Below, one piece after another: positions 42,092-49,601 of a DNA stretch of 64,000 bases. Origin of the DNA: Streptomyces mirabilis. Its GTDB lineage: Bacteria > Actinomycetota > Actinomycetes > Streptomycetales > Streptomycetaceae. The DNA lies in assembly GCF_018310535.1 (NCBI RefSeq), contig NZ_CP074102.1:434001-498000 (forward strand). Reading direction: 5' to 3'. Below the pieces are notes generated by a model. The model was not told the origin of the DNA, made no database searches, and saw nothing but the letters and a program-made list of their open reading frames with translations. A program made the translations under genes and the position numbers. The stretch's first letter is position 1, and each line of letters opens with the position of its first letter.

Positions 42092-43476
42092 GACGCCGCA
42101 CGCTCGTCGCGCACGTCGTCCGGGTGGGCGAGGCCGAGGTGGTCGCGCAGGGTCGTGCCCTCGTACTCGGTGCGGTACACGCCGCGCTCCTGGAGCAGCG
42201 GGACCACGGTGTCGGCGAAGGTGTCGAGGCCGCCGGGGGTGATGTGCGGGACGAGGATGAAGCCGTCACTGGCGTCGGCCTGCACGAAGGAGTCGATGGT
42301 CTCGGCGACGGTGGCCGGGGAGCCGACGAAGGCCTGCCGGTTGCCGGTCTCGATGACCAGATCGCGAATGGACCACTTGTTGGCGGCAGCGAGCTCGCGC
42401 CATTCGCGGGCGGTGGCGAGCGGGTCGCGGTACATCCGGACCTGGGCGCGGCCCCGGGCGATGGTGTGCTCGCCGAGGTCCGGGTCGATGTCGGGCAGGG
42501 GGCCGTCCGGGTCGTACGCGGACAGGTCGCGGTTCCAGACGAACTCCAGGTGCTTGATCGCGGTGGCGCCGCTGACCTGCTGGCGGCGCACCTCGCGGGA
42601 GATCTCCTCCGCCTCGGCGTCCGTGTCGCCGAGGACGAAGGTCGCGGCGGGCAGGATCAGCAGCTGGTCGCGTGTACGGCCGTAGCGGGCGAGGCGTCCC
42701 TTGACGTCCGTGTAGAACGCCTGGCCCTCCTTGAGGGTGGCGTACCGGCTGAAGATCGCGTCGGCGCTGGAGGCGGCGAACTCGCGCCCCTCGTCGGAGT
42801 CCCCCGCCTGGAAGATCACCGGGCGTCCCTGCGGGCTGCGTGGGACGTTGAACTGCCCCTGGATGTCGAAGTGCTGGCCCTGGTGTACGAAGGCTCCGGC
42901 CTTCGCGTCGCGCAGGAAGGTGCCGGTCCGCCGGTCGGCGACGATCTCGTCCCCGTGCCAGGAGTCGAAGAGCTCGTTCGCCGTGTGCAGGAATTCCTCG
43001 GCCCGGGAGTAGCGCTCCTCCTGCGGGAGGAAGCCGCCACGGCGGAAGTTCTCGCCGGTGAAGGCGTCCCAGGAGGTGACCACGTTCCAGGCGGCGCGGC
43101 CGTCGGAGAGGTGGTCGAGGCTGGCGAACTGGCGGGCCACCTCGTAGGGCTCGTTGAAGGTGGAGTTGATGGTGCCGGTCAGGCCGAGGTGTTCGGTGAC
43201 GGCGGCGAGCGCGGTGAGGATCGTGAAGGTGTCGGGGCGGCCGACGACGTCCAAGTCGTAGATCTGGCCGCCCTGTTCGCGCAGTCGCAGCCCTTCGGCG
43301 AGGAACAGGAAGTCGAACTTGGCGCGCTCGGCGGTGCGCGCGAAGTGGGCGAAGGAGCTGAACTCGATGTGACTGCCGGCCTCGGGGTCGCTCCACACGG
43401 TGGTGTTGTTGACGCCGGGGAAGTGCGCCGCGAGGTGGACCTGCTTGCGGGGCTTGTCCTGTGACGTGCTGCTCAT
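42088..43476 (-). CDS. NtaA/SnaA/DszA-type FMN monooxygenase
   Basis: This 462-residue protein belongs to the long branch of luciferase-like enzymes (nitrilotriacetate monooxygenase, dibenzothiophene-sulfone monooxygenase, dimethyl-sulfide monooxygenase). Signatures are 'FARTAERAKFDFLFLAEGLR', 'INSTFNEPYEVARQFASLDH', 'GRAAWNVVTSWDAFTGENF' and 'GRPVIFQAGDSDEGREFAAS'. It probably opens a C-S or C-N bond using FMNH2 from a partner. ATG 43476 has GGAGGG at 8 bases. The gap from the upstream gene is 17 bp. Confidence 0.87.
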   Translation of the reverse strand: MSSTSQDKPRKQVHLAAHFPGVNNTTVWSDPEAGSHIEFSSFAHFARTAERAKFDFLFLAEGLRLREQGGQIYDLDVVGRPDTFTILTALAAVTEHLGLTGTINSTFNEPYEVARQFASLDHLSDGRAAWNVVTSWDAFTGENFRRGGFLPQEERYSRAEEFLHTANELFDSWHGDEIVADRRTGTFLRDAKAGAFVHQGQHFDIQGQFNVPRSPQGRPVIFQAGDSDEGREFAASSADAIFSRYATLKEGQAFYTDVKGRLARYGRTRDQLLILPAATFVLGDTDAEAEEISREVRRQQVSGATAIKHLEFVWNRDLSAYDPDGPLPDIDPDLGEHTIARGRAQVRMYRDPLATAREWRELAAANKWSIRDLVIETGNRQAFVGSPATVAETIDSFVQADASDGFILVPHITPGGLDTFADTVVPLLQERGVYRTEYEGTTLRDHLGLAHPDDVRDERAAS

Positions 43477-43493
43477 GAGTGGGTCCCTCCGGC

Positions 43494-44729
43494 TCAGGCG
43501 GTGGCGGCGTAGCGGTTGACGGGGCGGGAGAGGCCGAGCAGCCCGCGCAGGGTGTCGGACTCGTACGACTGCCGGAAGACGCCCCGGCGCTGGAGTTCGG
43601 GCACGAGGCCCCGGGTGACGGCGGGCAGGTCGTGGCCGAGGACGGCGGGCCGCAGCCGGAAGCCGGAAAGGCCTGCCTCCGCCAACTCCTGGAGCAGGTC
43701 GGCCAGTTGGGCGGGTGAGCCGGTGAAGATGCGGGCGTCGCCGGTGTACGGGTAGCCGGCCAGCGTGTCGAGATGTTCGCGGCGCGCCGCGGCCTCGGCC
43801 GGGTCGTCGTCCAGGAACACCACGAGGTCACCGAAGAGGTGCAGGGGTTCGTCGGCGCGGCCGGCCGCCGTCTGCTCGGCGCGGATCTCCTCGACGATGG
43901 CACGGGCCTGGCCGGCGTCGTGCGGGGTGACGTAACCGATGTCGGCGGCCCGCGCCACCAGCCGGTAGGGGATGGTCGCGTGGGCCAGGGCGCTGACGAT
44001 CGGCTGGCCCTGCGGCGGGCGGGGGGTGATCGAGGGGCCCTTGACGCTGAAGTGCTTGCCCTCGAAGTCGATGTAGTGCAGTTTGTCGCGGTCGACGAAG
44101 CGTCCGGTGGCGACGTCCCGGATCTCCGCGTCGTCCTCCCAGCTGTCCCAGAGCCGGCGCACCGCTTCCACGTAGTCCGCGGCCTCGTCGAAGAGGTCGG
44201 TCGTCAGCTCTCGTACGGCCGGGGTGTCCAGGTCCTCGATGCGCAGCGGCGGGAACGTACGGCGGCCGAAGTGCGCGGCCTCGTGGGCGCGGGGCGACAC
44301 CTGCACCCGTACGCCCGCACGGCCCGTGCTCACGTAGTCGAGGGTGGCGATCGCCTTGGAGATGTGGAAGGGCTCGGTATGGGTGACGACGGCGGTCGGG
44401 ACCAGTCCTATGTGGCTGGTCAGCGGGGCGACGCGGGCGGCGATCAGGACGGCGTCGAGGCGCCCGCGGACCTGGTCGGTGCGGCCGTCGGGCTCGGTGA
44501 GGTGCGAGGACTGGAGTCCAAGGGCGTCCTCGATGGTCACGAAGTCGAGGAGACCGCGCTCGGCCTCGGTGACCAGGTCCGTCCAGTACCCGGCGGTGAG
44601 CAGCTCACGGGGGCGGGCCACCGGCTCGCGCCAGGCCGCCGGGTGCCAGCCGGCGCCGTCGAGTGCGACGGCGAGGTGCAGAGGGGAGGACGAGGGGGAG
44701 GAATCGGGCAGCGAAGATGAAGCGGACAC
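43494..44729 (-). CDS. LLM-class flavin-dependent oxidoreductase
   Basis: This 411-residue enzyme has a Ser/Pro-rich N-terminus of about 15 residues, then 'LHLAVALDGAGWHPAAWRE', 'LLDFVTIEDALGLQ', 'ISKAIATLDYVSTGRAGVRV' and 'QGQPIVSALAHATIPYRLVA'. It is related to the long NtaA-like enzymes but shorter. It is the first of the four flavin monooxygenase genes, 75 bp downstream of a leader-peptide ORF, so attenuation at that leader would control all four. The start is GTG 44729. Confidence 0.83.
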   Translation of the reverse strand: MSASSSLPDSSPSSSPLHLAVALDGAGWHPAAWREPVARPRELLTAGYWTDLVTEAERGLLDFVTIEDALGLQSSHLTEPDGRTDQVRGRLDAVLIAARVAPLTSHIGLVPTAVVTHTEPFHISKAIATLDYVSTGRAGVRVQVSPRAHEAAHFGRRTFPPLRIEDLDTPAVRELTTDLFDEAADYVEAVRRLWDSWEDDAEIRDVATGRFVDRDKLHYIDFEGKHFSVKGPSITPRPPQGQPIVSALAHATIPYRLVARAADIGYVTPHDAGQARAIVEEIRAEQTAAGRADEPLHLFGDLVVFLDDDPAEAAARREHLDTLAGYPYTGDARIFTGSPAQLADLLQELAEAGLSGFRLRPAVLGHDLPAVTRGLVPELQRRGVFRQSYESDTLRGLLGLSRPVNRYAATA

Positions 44730-44804
44730 GGAGGGGGTGCCTTCCTGGTCGACCGTACGAGAGCGCGGCCCTCTACGCGAAGGGCGCGGCGGCGGGGTGA
44801 CAGG

Positions 44805-44894
44805 TCAGGGACGACAGAGCGCGCCGGCTACGCGCTGCAGATCGATGTGCGGCCGGGAGTAAAGACGTACACGGCGGCGCGGGGTGAGCACCAT
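44805..44894 (-). CDS. Putative sulfur-responsive leader peptide (HIDLQRV type)
   Basis: This 29-codon ORF ends 'YSRPHIDLQRVAGALCRP', a form I recall as the Streptomyces leader peptide found upstream of sulfur-assimilation and sulfur-transport genes. A Cys codon lies three from the stop. It is in the sense direction 75 bp before the monooxygenase operon and 106 bp after the acetyltransferase stop. Ribosome stalling at the Cys codon under cysteine shortage would be the expected control mechanism. No strong Shine-Dalgarno is visible. Confidence 0.72.
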   Translation of the reverse strand: MVLTPRRRVRLYSRPHIDLQRVAGALCRP

Positions 44895-45000
44895 GACGCG
44901 AAGATCGGACCCGACTCGCACGTCACTCACCTCCGCCCTTGCGTCCCGGCGGGCCTGTGGCCGCGCCGACATCGTGAACCTCTTCAACACAACGGCCCGC

Positions 45001-45777
45001 CTACGCCGTCTGTTCCTGCTGGGCGCCCGGAGTTCGGACGAGGAGGAACTGCGAGCGGCGGCGCAGGGTGAAGCCGATCGACTCGTAGAGCCGGATCGCG
45101 CCGGTGTTGGTGGCGGAGGCATGCAGGAAGGGGGTGTCTCCGCGCTGCCTGATACCGGCCGCGATCGCGCGGACGAGTCGCGTGGCCAGGCCTTTGCCTC
45201 GGTGGTCCGGGGCGGTGCAGACCGCGCTGATCTCCGTCCAGCCGGGCGGGCGCAACCTCCCCCAGCCTCCGGCCGGGGGGACCCCCATCTCGCTTCGCTC
45301 GCCGGCCAGGGCGACGAGCCGGCCACGGTGCCGGATGCCGAGGTAGGTGCCGAGTTCGACCGTGCGGGGCAGGAAGGGCCCCGGCTCGGTCAGGGCGATC
45401 AGGCCCAGGATCTCCGGGACGTCGTCCAGACCGAGCCGTACCGCTTCGGGGGCGGGCTCGGCGCGCAGCGCGGTGTCGACCAGTTGTACGCCCTGGCCGT
45501 GCTGTACCGTCTGCCAGCCCTCGGGCACCGACTTCGCCCCGGTCACGGGGGTGACGGTGCCGGGTCCGCCGAGCGCGGCGAGGTCGTCCCAGGCGCGCGG
45601 GTCGGCCGGGTCGGCGAGGGCGGTGAACGGGGAGACGTCCAGGGGGTAGCGGGCGGCGCGGCCGACGCGCTCGGCGAGGTGGGCGTGCGGGCCGGTCAGC
45701 GCGGCCCAGGCGGCGTTGTCCAGGATGTGGGGTGCCGCCGGGCTCTGCGGCGGGGTAGGTCGGGCAACGGTGGACAT
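45001..45777 (-). CDS. GNAT-family acetyltransferase with a repeat-derived insert
   Basis: This 258-residue protein has its acetyl-CoA site at 'GWTEISAVCTAPDHRGKGLATRLV' (motif A, R/K-G-x-G-L/K-A). The C-terminal 'FLHASATNTGAIRLYESIGF' is standard. Between 'ALAGER' and 'LRPPGW', adjacent in the family consensus as I remember it, lies an extra 13-residue 'SEMGVPPAGGWGR' encoded by a palindromic repeat that also occurs in the ATPase gene. The N-terminal 100 residues are not assigned. It starts at ATG 45777, 26 bp after the binding-protein stop, in the ABC operon. The substrate may be a thiol-containing amino acid, which is inference. Confidence 0.82.
   Translation of the reverse strand: MSTVARPTPPQSPAAPHILDNAAWAALTGPHAHLAERVGRAARYPLDVSPFTALADPADPRAWDDLAALGGPGTVTPVTGAKSVPEGWQTVQHGQGVQLVDTALRAEPAPEAVRLGLDDVPEILGLIALTEPGPFLPRTVELGTYLGIRHRGRLVALAGERSEMGVPPAGGWGRLRPPGWTEISAVCTAPDHRGKGLATRLVRAIAAGIRQRGDTPFLHASATNTGAIRLYESIGFTLRRRSQFLLVRTPGAQQEQTA
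45256..45304. repeat. 49-bp palindromic repeat inserted in frame, copy A
   Basis: The unit begins CCTCCCCCAGCCTCCGGCC and continues GGGGGGACCCCCATCTC and GCTTCGCTCGCCG. It contains a hairpin. It matches copy B at 47474-47522 in 46 of 49 positions and lies inside the acetyltransferase gene, encoding the minus-strand residues 'GERSEMGVPPAGGWGR'. Confidence 0.9.
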
Positions 45778-45803
45778 GGTGGTGTCGGACCTCCGGGAAG
45801 CGG

Positions 45804-46829
45804 TCAGGAGTTGTCGAGCGGCAGGCCGGGCGGGTTGATCCGCGAGGTGCTGACGGCCTCGTTGGAGAGGTTCCAGGCGGCGAGCCACTTGGCGTACTGC
45901 CCGTCCTTGATCAGGTGGTCGATCGCGTCGGCGACCGGCTTGGCCAGCCCGCTGTCCTTCTTCGCGGTGGCCGCGATCAGCCCCTGGAGGGTCGCGCCCG
46001 CGCCGGAGAACTTGCCTGCGTTGCGGGTCGGGTTGGGCGTCTTCGCCGTCTGGGTGATGTGGTACGAGATACCGGGGTTGGGCCCGAAGGAGGCGTCGAT
46101 CTTCCCGCTGGACAGTGCCAGATAGGTGCTGTTGCTGTCCTGGAAGTACTTGATGTTGAGCTTCTTGCCCTCCTTCGCCAGCTTTGCCTTCCACTCGAGC
46201 AGGATCTTCTCCTGGTTGGTTCCCGCGCTCACGGAGACGGTCTTGCCGGCCAGGTTCTCGTAGTCGCCGGCGAAGTTCCAGGTGCTCTTCTTCAGCACCT
46301 CGAAGGCGAGGTTGTCCTGCCGGTAGGAGGCGAACTCGTACTTCTTCTTGCGCTCCTCGGTGTCCGTGACGTTGGAGAAGGCGACGTCGACCTTGCCGCT
46401 GTCGATGCCCACGAACAGATTCTCCCAGGTCGAGTTCCTCACCTCCGCCTTCAGTCCGAGGACCGCGGCGACCAGTCGGCCGAGGTCGGGTTCGGCACCC
46501 GTGAGGGTCTTCTGGTCCTGGCCGACGTACGCCAGCGGCGGGAACCCGGCGGGCAGCGCGCCGACGCCGACGACCAGCTTGCCGCTCTTGGCGACCGACT
46601 TGGGCAGCTCGGCGCTGATGGACTTGACCTCGGACACCTTGAGGTCGGTCTGCCGCGCGGCGCCGTTGGAGAGCGCGCCCACGGTGACGGTGCCGGAGGC
46701 AGCGCTGTCGGAGGTGGTCGCCGCGTCGCTCTCGCCCCCGCAGGCGGCGAGCCCGGCGGCGAGGGCGGCGACGGCGGTGGAGGCGGTGAGGCCACGGAGG
46801 AGTCTGCTGCGGAGGGTGAGGGTGTGCAT
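45804..46829 (-). CDS. ABC transporter substrate-binding lipoprotein (amino-acid type)
   Basis: This 341-residue protein has a lipoprotein signal with lipobox 'LAAGLAAC' (Cys30). The mature type 3 solute-binding fold shows 'GKLVVGVGALPAGFPPLAYV', 'GAEPDLGRLVAAVLGLKAEV', 'GIDSGKVDVAFSNVTDTEER' and 'YLALSSGKIDASFGPNPG'. It should bind a polar amino acid or related compound outside the membrane. The adjacent ATPase and permease complete the importer. In a locus with sulfur-type monooxygenases and leader peptides, cystine or an organosulfur amino acid is the best guess. Confidence 0.88.
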   Translation of the reverse strand: MHTLTLRSRLLRGLTASTAVAALAAGLAACGGESDAATTSDSAASGTVTVGALSNGAARQTDLKVSEVKSISAELPKSVAKSGKLVVGVGALPAGFPPLAYVGQDQKTLTGAEPDLGRLVAAVLGLKAEVRNSTWENLFVGIDSGKVDVAFSNVTDTEERKKKYEFASYRQDNLAFEVLKKSTWNFAGDYENLAGKTVSVSAGTNQEKILLEWKAKLAKEGKKLNIKYFQDSNSTYLALSSGKIDASFGPNPGISYHITQTAKTPNPTRNAGKFSGAGATLQGLIAATAKKDSGLAKPVADAIDHLIKDGQYAKWLAAWNLSNEAVSTSRINPPGLPLDNS

Positions 46830-46939
46830 GGCTGTCCTTGTCCGATGTTCGTGAGTGACGTGTGGTGAGGGAAGGCGTGGTGGATGAAGGTGAGGTGGGT
46901 GCAGGGGCGGTGGGTGAAGGTGAGGTGAGGGAGGGAAGT

Positions 46940-47764
46940 TCAGAGGACCTTGCTCAGGAAGTCCCTGGTCCGCTCGTGTGCTGGGTGGTCCAACACCTCG
47001 GTGGGCGAGCCCTGTTCGACGACGCGGCCCTCGTCGAGGAAGACGATCCGGTCGGCCACCTCGCGGGCGAAGCCGATCTCGTGGGTCACGATGACGAGCG
47101 TGGTGCCGCTGGTGGCCAGGTCCTTGATGACGGCGAGCACCTCACCGACCAGCTCCGGGTCGAGGGCTGAGGTGGGTTCGTCGAAGAGGATGACTCCGGG
47201 TCGCAGCGCGAGGGCGCGGGCGATGGCGACCCGCTGCTGCTGGCCGCCCGACAACTGCCGTGGGTAGGCGTCGGCCTTGTCGGCGAGACCCACGCGGTCG
47301 AGGAGGGTGCGCGCGAGTTCCCGGGCCTCGGGCCGCTTCAGCCGTCGGGTCGCCACCGGCGCGGCCGCCACGTTGTCCAGCACCGTCAGATGCGGGAACA
47401 GGTTGAAGTTCTGGAAGACGAACCCGATCCGGCCGCGCTGGGCCAGGATCGCCCGCTCGGTCAGCTCCTTGAGCCTCCCCCGGCCTTCGGCCGGGGGGAC
47501 CCCCATCTTGCTTCGCTCGCCGTGCCGGCGTACGCCGATCAGCTCGCCGTTCAGGCTGACATGGCCGATCTCGGGCTTCTCCAGGTGGTTGATCACCCTG
47601 AGGAGGGTGGACTTGCCGGAGCCGGACGGACCGAGGATCACGGTGACCTCTCCGGGCCGTACCGTCAACTCCACTCCGTTCAGTACGCGTTGGGTGCCGT
47701 ACCACTTGTGCACATCGCGCACCTCGACGGCGGCCGGTCGGATCGCGAGCGTCTCGCCGGTCAT
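46940..47764 (-). CDS. Polar amino acid ABC transporter ATPase with a repeat-derived insert
   Basis: This 274-residue ATPase has Walker A '[19 protein letters not shown]', Q-loop 'IGFVFQNFNLFPHLTVLDNV', signature 'QLSGGQQQRVAIARALALRP' and Walker B 'VILFDEPTSALDPELVGE' with H-loop 'VIVTHEIGF'. Between 'GVRRHGER' and 'LKELTE', upstream of the Q-loop, 13 extra residues 'SKMGVPPAEGRGR' are encoded by copy B of the palindromic repeat. The ATPase motifs are intact, so the insert is probably a tolerated surface loop. The start overlaps the permease stop (ATGA). A 110-bp gap with low-complexity GGTGA repeats precedes the binding-protein gene. Confidence 0.9.
   Translation of the reverse strand: MTGETLAIRPAAVEVRDVHKWYGTQRVLNGVELTVRPGEVTVILGPSGSGKSTLLRVINHLEKPEIGHVSLNGELIGVRRHGERSKMGVPPAEGRGRLKELTERAILAQRGRIGFVFQNFNLFPHLTVLDNVAAAPVATRRLKRPEARELARTLLDRVGLADKADAYPRQLSGGQQQRVAIARALALRPGVILFDEPTSALDPELVGEVLAVIKDLATSGTTLVIVTHEIGFAREVADRIVFLDEGRVVEQGSPTEVLDHPAHERTRDFLSKVL
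47474..47522. repeat. 49-bp palindromic repeat inserted in frame, copy B
   Basis: The unit begins CCTCCCCCGGCCTTCGGCC and continues GGGGGGACCCCCATCTT and GCTTCGCTCGCCG. CCCCCGGCC and GGCCGGGGG form a 9-bp hairpin with a TTC loop. It differs from copy A at three bases and lies inside the ATPase gene in the same orientation. Confidence 0.9.
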
Positions 47765-48726
47765 ATCGCCGCCTCCTTGCGGACCCGGGCCCGCAGGTCA
47801 CGCAGAGCGGTACGGACCTTCCGCAACGGGGTCGGCGGGAGGGAGCGCAGCGCGCCCCGCGAGTAGTACCGCTCGACGTAGAACTGGACGACGGACACGA
47901 CGCTCGTGAGGATCAGGTACCAGGCGGTGGCGACCAGCAGCAGCGGCACGATGTCGCCGGGGTAGGTGGATCCCATGCTCTGCACCGAGCCGAAGAGGTC
48001 GAGCAGCGAGACGTAGAAGACCAGCGAGGTGCCCTTGATCAGGCCGATCAGCTGGTTGACGTAGTTCGGGGTGATGGAGCGCAGCGCCTGCGGGAACACG
48101 ATCTTCCTGAACTGGTAGCCCTTGGGCAGACCGAGTGCGGAGGCCGCCTCGTGCTGGCCCTGGTCGACGGAGAGGATGCCGCCGCGGACCACTTCCGCCG
48201 CGTACGCCGCCTCGTTGAGGCTCAATCCGACGACCGCGACGACCATGTCGGTGGCGAGCCGGGACTCGTCGAAGGTGAGGAAGGCGGGGCCGAAGGGGAC
48301 ACCGAGGCTCAGCGTCTTGTAGAGCGCGCTGAAGTTGTAGAGGAAGAGCAGGACGACGATGAGCGGCACCGAGCGGAACAGCCAGATGTAGATCCAGCTC
48401 ACCGCGCGCAGCACGGGGCTCCTGGAGAGCCGGGCCAGGGCGAGCAGGATGCCGCCGAGCAGGCCCAACACGGCGCTGTAGAGGGTCACTTCGAGGGTGA
48501 TGAGCAGGCCGTCGAGGATCGCGGGACGCAGGAACCAGTACTGGAACCTGTCCCACTGGAAGAAGGGGTTGGTCGCCAGCCCGTGGACGATCTGGGCGAC
48601 CACGACGAGCACGATCGCCGAGGCGATCCAGCGGCCGGGGTGGCGCAGGGGCAGCACGCGCTGTGCCGCGGCCGGGCGGGGCTCCGTCGTGCTCAACGGC
48701 ACGGCGGAGCCCAGGGATTCACTCAT
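47761..48726 (-). CDS. Amino-acid ABC transporter permease
   Basis: This 321-residue protein has about 5-6 membrane segments. 'GLLITLEVTLYSAVLGLLGG' starts the transmembrane domain. 'WIYIWLFRSVPLIVVLLF' and the coupling loop 'GGILSVDQGQHEAASALGLPKG' with 'FRKIVFPQALRSITPNYVNQ' mark the His/Glu/polar amino acid permease family. It works with the ATPase and lipoprotein downstream. ATG 48726 has GGAG at 7 bases; the frame is open 27 bases further. It is the first gene of the long minus-strand operon, about 180 bp after a Cys-rich small ORF. Confidence 0.88.
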   Translation of the reverse strand: MSESLGSAVPLSTTEPRPAAAQRVLPLRHPGRWIASAIVLVVVAQIVHGLATNPFFQWDRFQYWFLRPAILDGLLITLEVTLYSAVLGLLGGILLALARLSRSPVLRAVSWIYIWLFRSVPLIVVLLFLYNFSALYKTLSLGVPFGPAFLTFDESRLATDMVVAVVGLSLNEAAYAAEVVRGGILSVDQGQHEAASALGLPKGYQFRKIVFPQALRSITPNYVNQLIGLIKGTSLVFYVSLLDLFGSVQSMGSTYPGDIVPLLLVATAWYLILTSVVSVVQFYVERYYSRGALRSLPPTPLRKVRTALRDLRARVRKEAAI

Positions 48727-48902
48727 GGAGGGCTCCAACGAATGCGGACACACCGCCGCGGCCCGTACGACGGCGGTGCGCGCGGGGACAGACGGATGTC
48801 AGGGAGTACGGAGGGGGAGGCTCACCGGCAGCGCACCGACAGGGTGGCGGGCAAGGGATGTTGAGCCGTGCGGACGTTCAACGTCGCGGAAGGCGGAAGC
48901 GG

Positions 48903-49004
48903 TCAGCCCTGACAGAGACAGCGGGCGCCGCGGGAGGTACAACACAGTGCGGTGGCGGCGCAGCCGTGGCGCCGCGAAGCGGTCGTCCCGTCAGCTGCGT
49001 ACAT
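48903..49004 (-). CDS. Candidate Cys-rich leader ORF upstream of the importer
   Basis: This 33-codon ORF starts 'MYAADGTTAS' and ends 'GCAATALCCTSRGARCLCQG', with five Cys codons among its last 19. It is in the sense direction and ends 176 bp before the permease start. Runs of Cys codons in short upstream ORFs are known in actinobacteria as cysteine-responsive attenuators. The ribosome site is weak, so this may also be chance. Confidence 0.4.
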   Translation of the reverse strand: MYAADGTTASRRHGCAATALCCTSRGARCLCQG

Positions 49005-49374
49005 CGCGTTCACCGTCACCGTTCCGCCCCGCTGGGCCTCGAACGCACCGGAATCGATCCGGTCCGATGCGGCGTAAGTTAGGCATGGCCCCAAACGAAT
49101 GTCAACGCGCACCGGCCGGAATGACCACGTGGTGAGACCGCGCATATGCCTTCTTGACGGCTCCGCGGACCGGACCGAGACTGACGGGGACGGTCACGAT
49201 TGTCAGCGCCCGTCGTGCGGGTTTCTCCCGTTCGACGCGGTTATCGGCCCCGGCCCACTGACAGGCAACCCTTCCACCGCGACGGGGTGCCCCGGGTGAC
49301 GACCGGGTTCCGCCGGTGCGGCGGGACAAGCGTGGTCTCGCCTCTCGCGAGCCCCGGACACGGGAGCGATAGGA

Positions 49375-49449
49375 ATGGCCAGGAGGAGCACGAACGGTCT
49401 GACCAGGCGCCTGCACATCGATCTGCAGCGGGTCTCCAGCGCGTACTAG
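49375..49449 (+). CDS. Second HIDLQRV-type leader peptide
   Basis: This 24-codon ORF reads 'MARRSTNGLTRR' then 'LHIDLQRVSSAY'. It shares 'HIDLQRV' and the bases CACATCGATCTGCAGCG with the leader at 44805-44894. GGGAGCGATAGGA lies upstream as a ribosome site. It ends in Tyr-stop (TAC TAG); TGC, one base different, would give the Cys seen in the other leader. It precedes the thioredoxin-fold gene at 49602 by 152 bp. Confidence 0.68.
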   Translation: MARRSTNGLTRRLHIDLQRVSSAY

Positions 49450-49491
49450 TCCAGGCGGTCCGTCCAGCGCGTACTGGTCCATGCGGTCCGT
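49436..49491. repeat. 28-bp tandem duplication at the leader-peptide stop
   Basis: CCAGCGCGTACTAGTCCAG and the following GCGGTCCGT form a 28-bp unit repeated once immediately downstream with two mismatches. The first unit contains the leader's last codons and stop. The second has TACTGG in place of TACTAG. Confidence 0.8.
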
Positions 49492-49601
49492 CCGGTCGGG
49501 CACGTCCCACGATCCGGACCGGTCCGTACGTCAGCGCAGTCACTCCGTTCCGCCACCGCCGCCCAACGGGCCGCGGGGGCTTCGACGTTCCCTGGAGAGT
49601 C

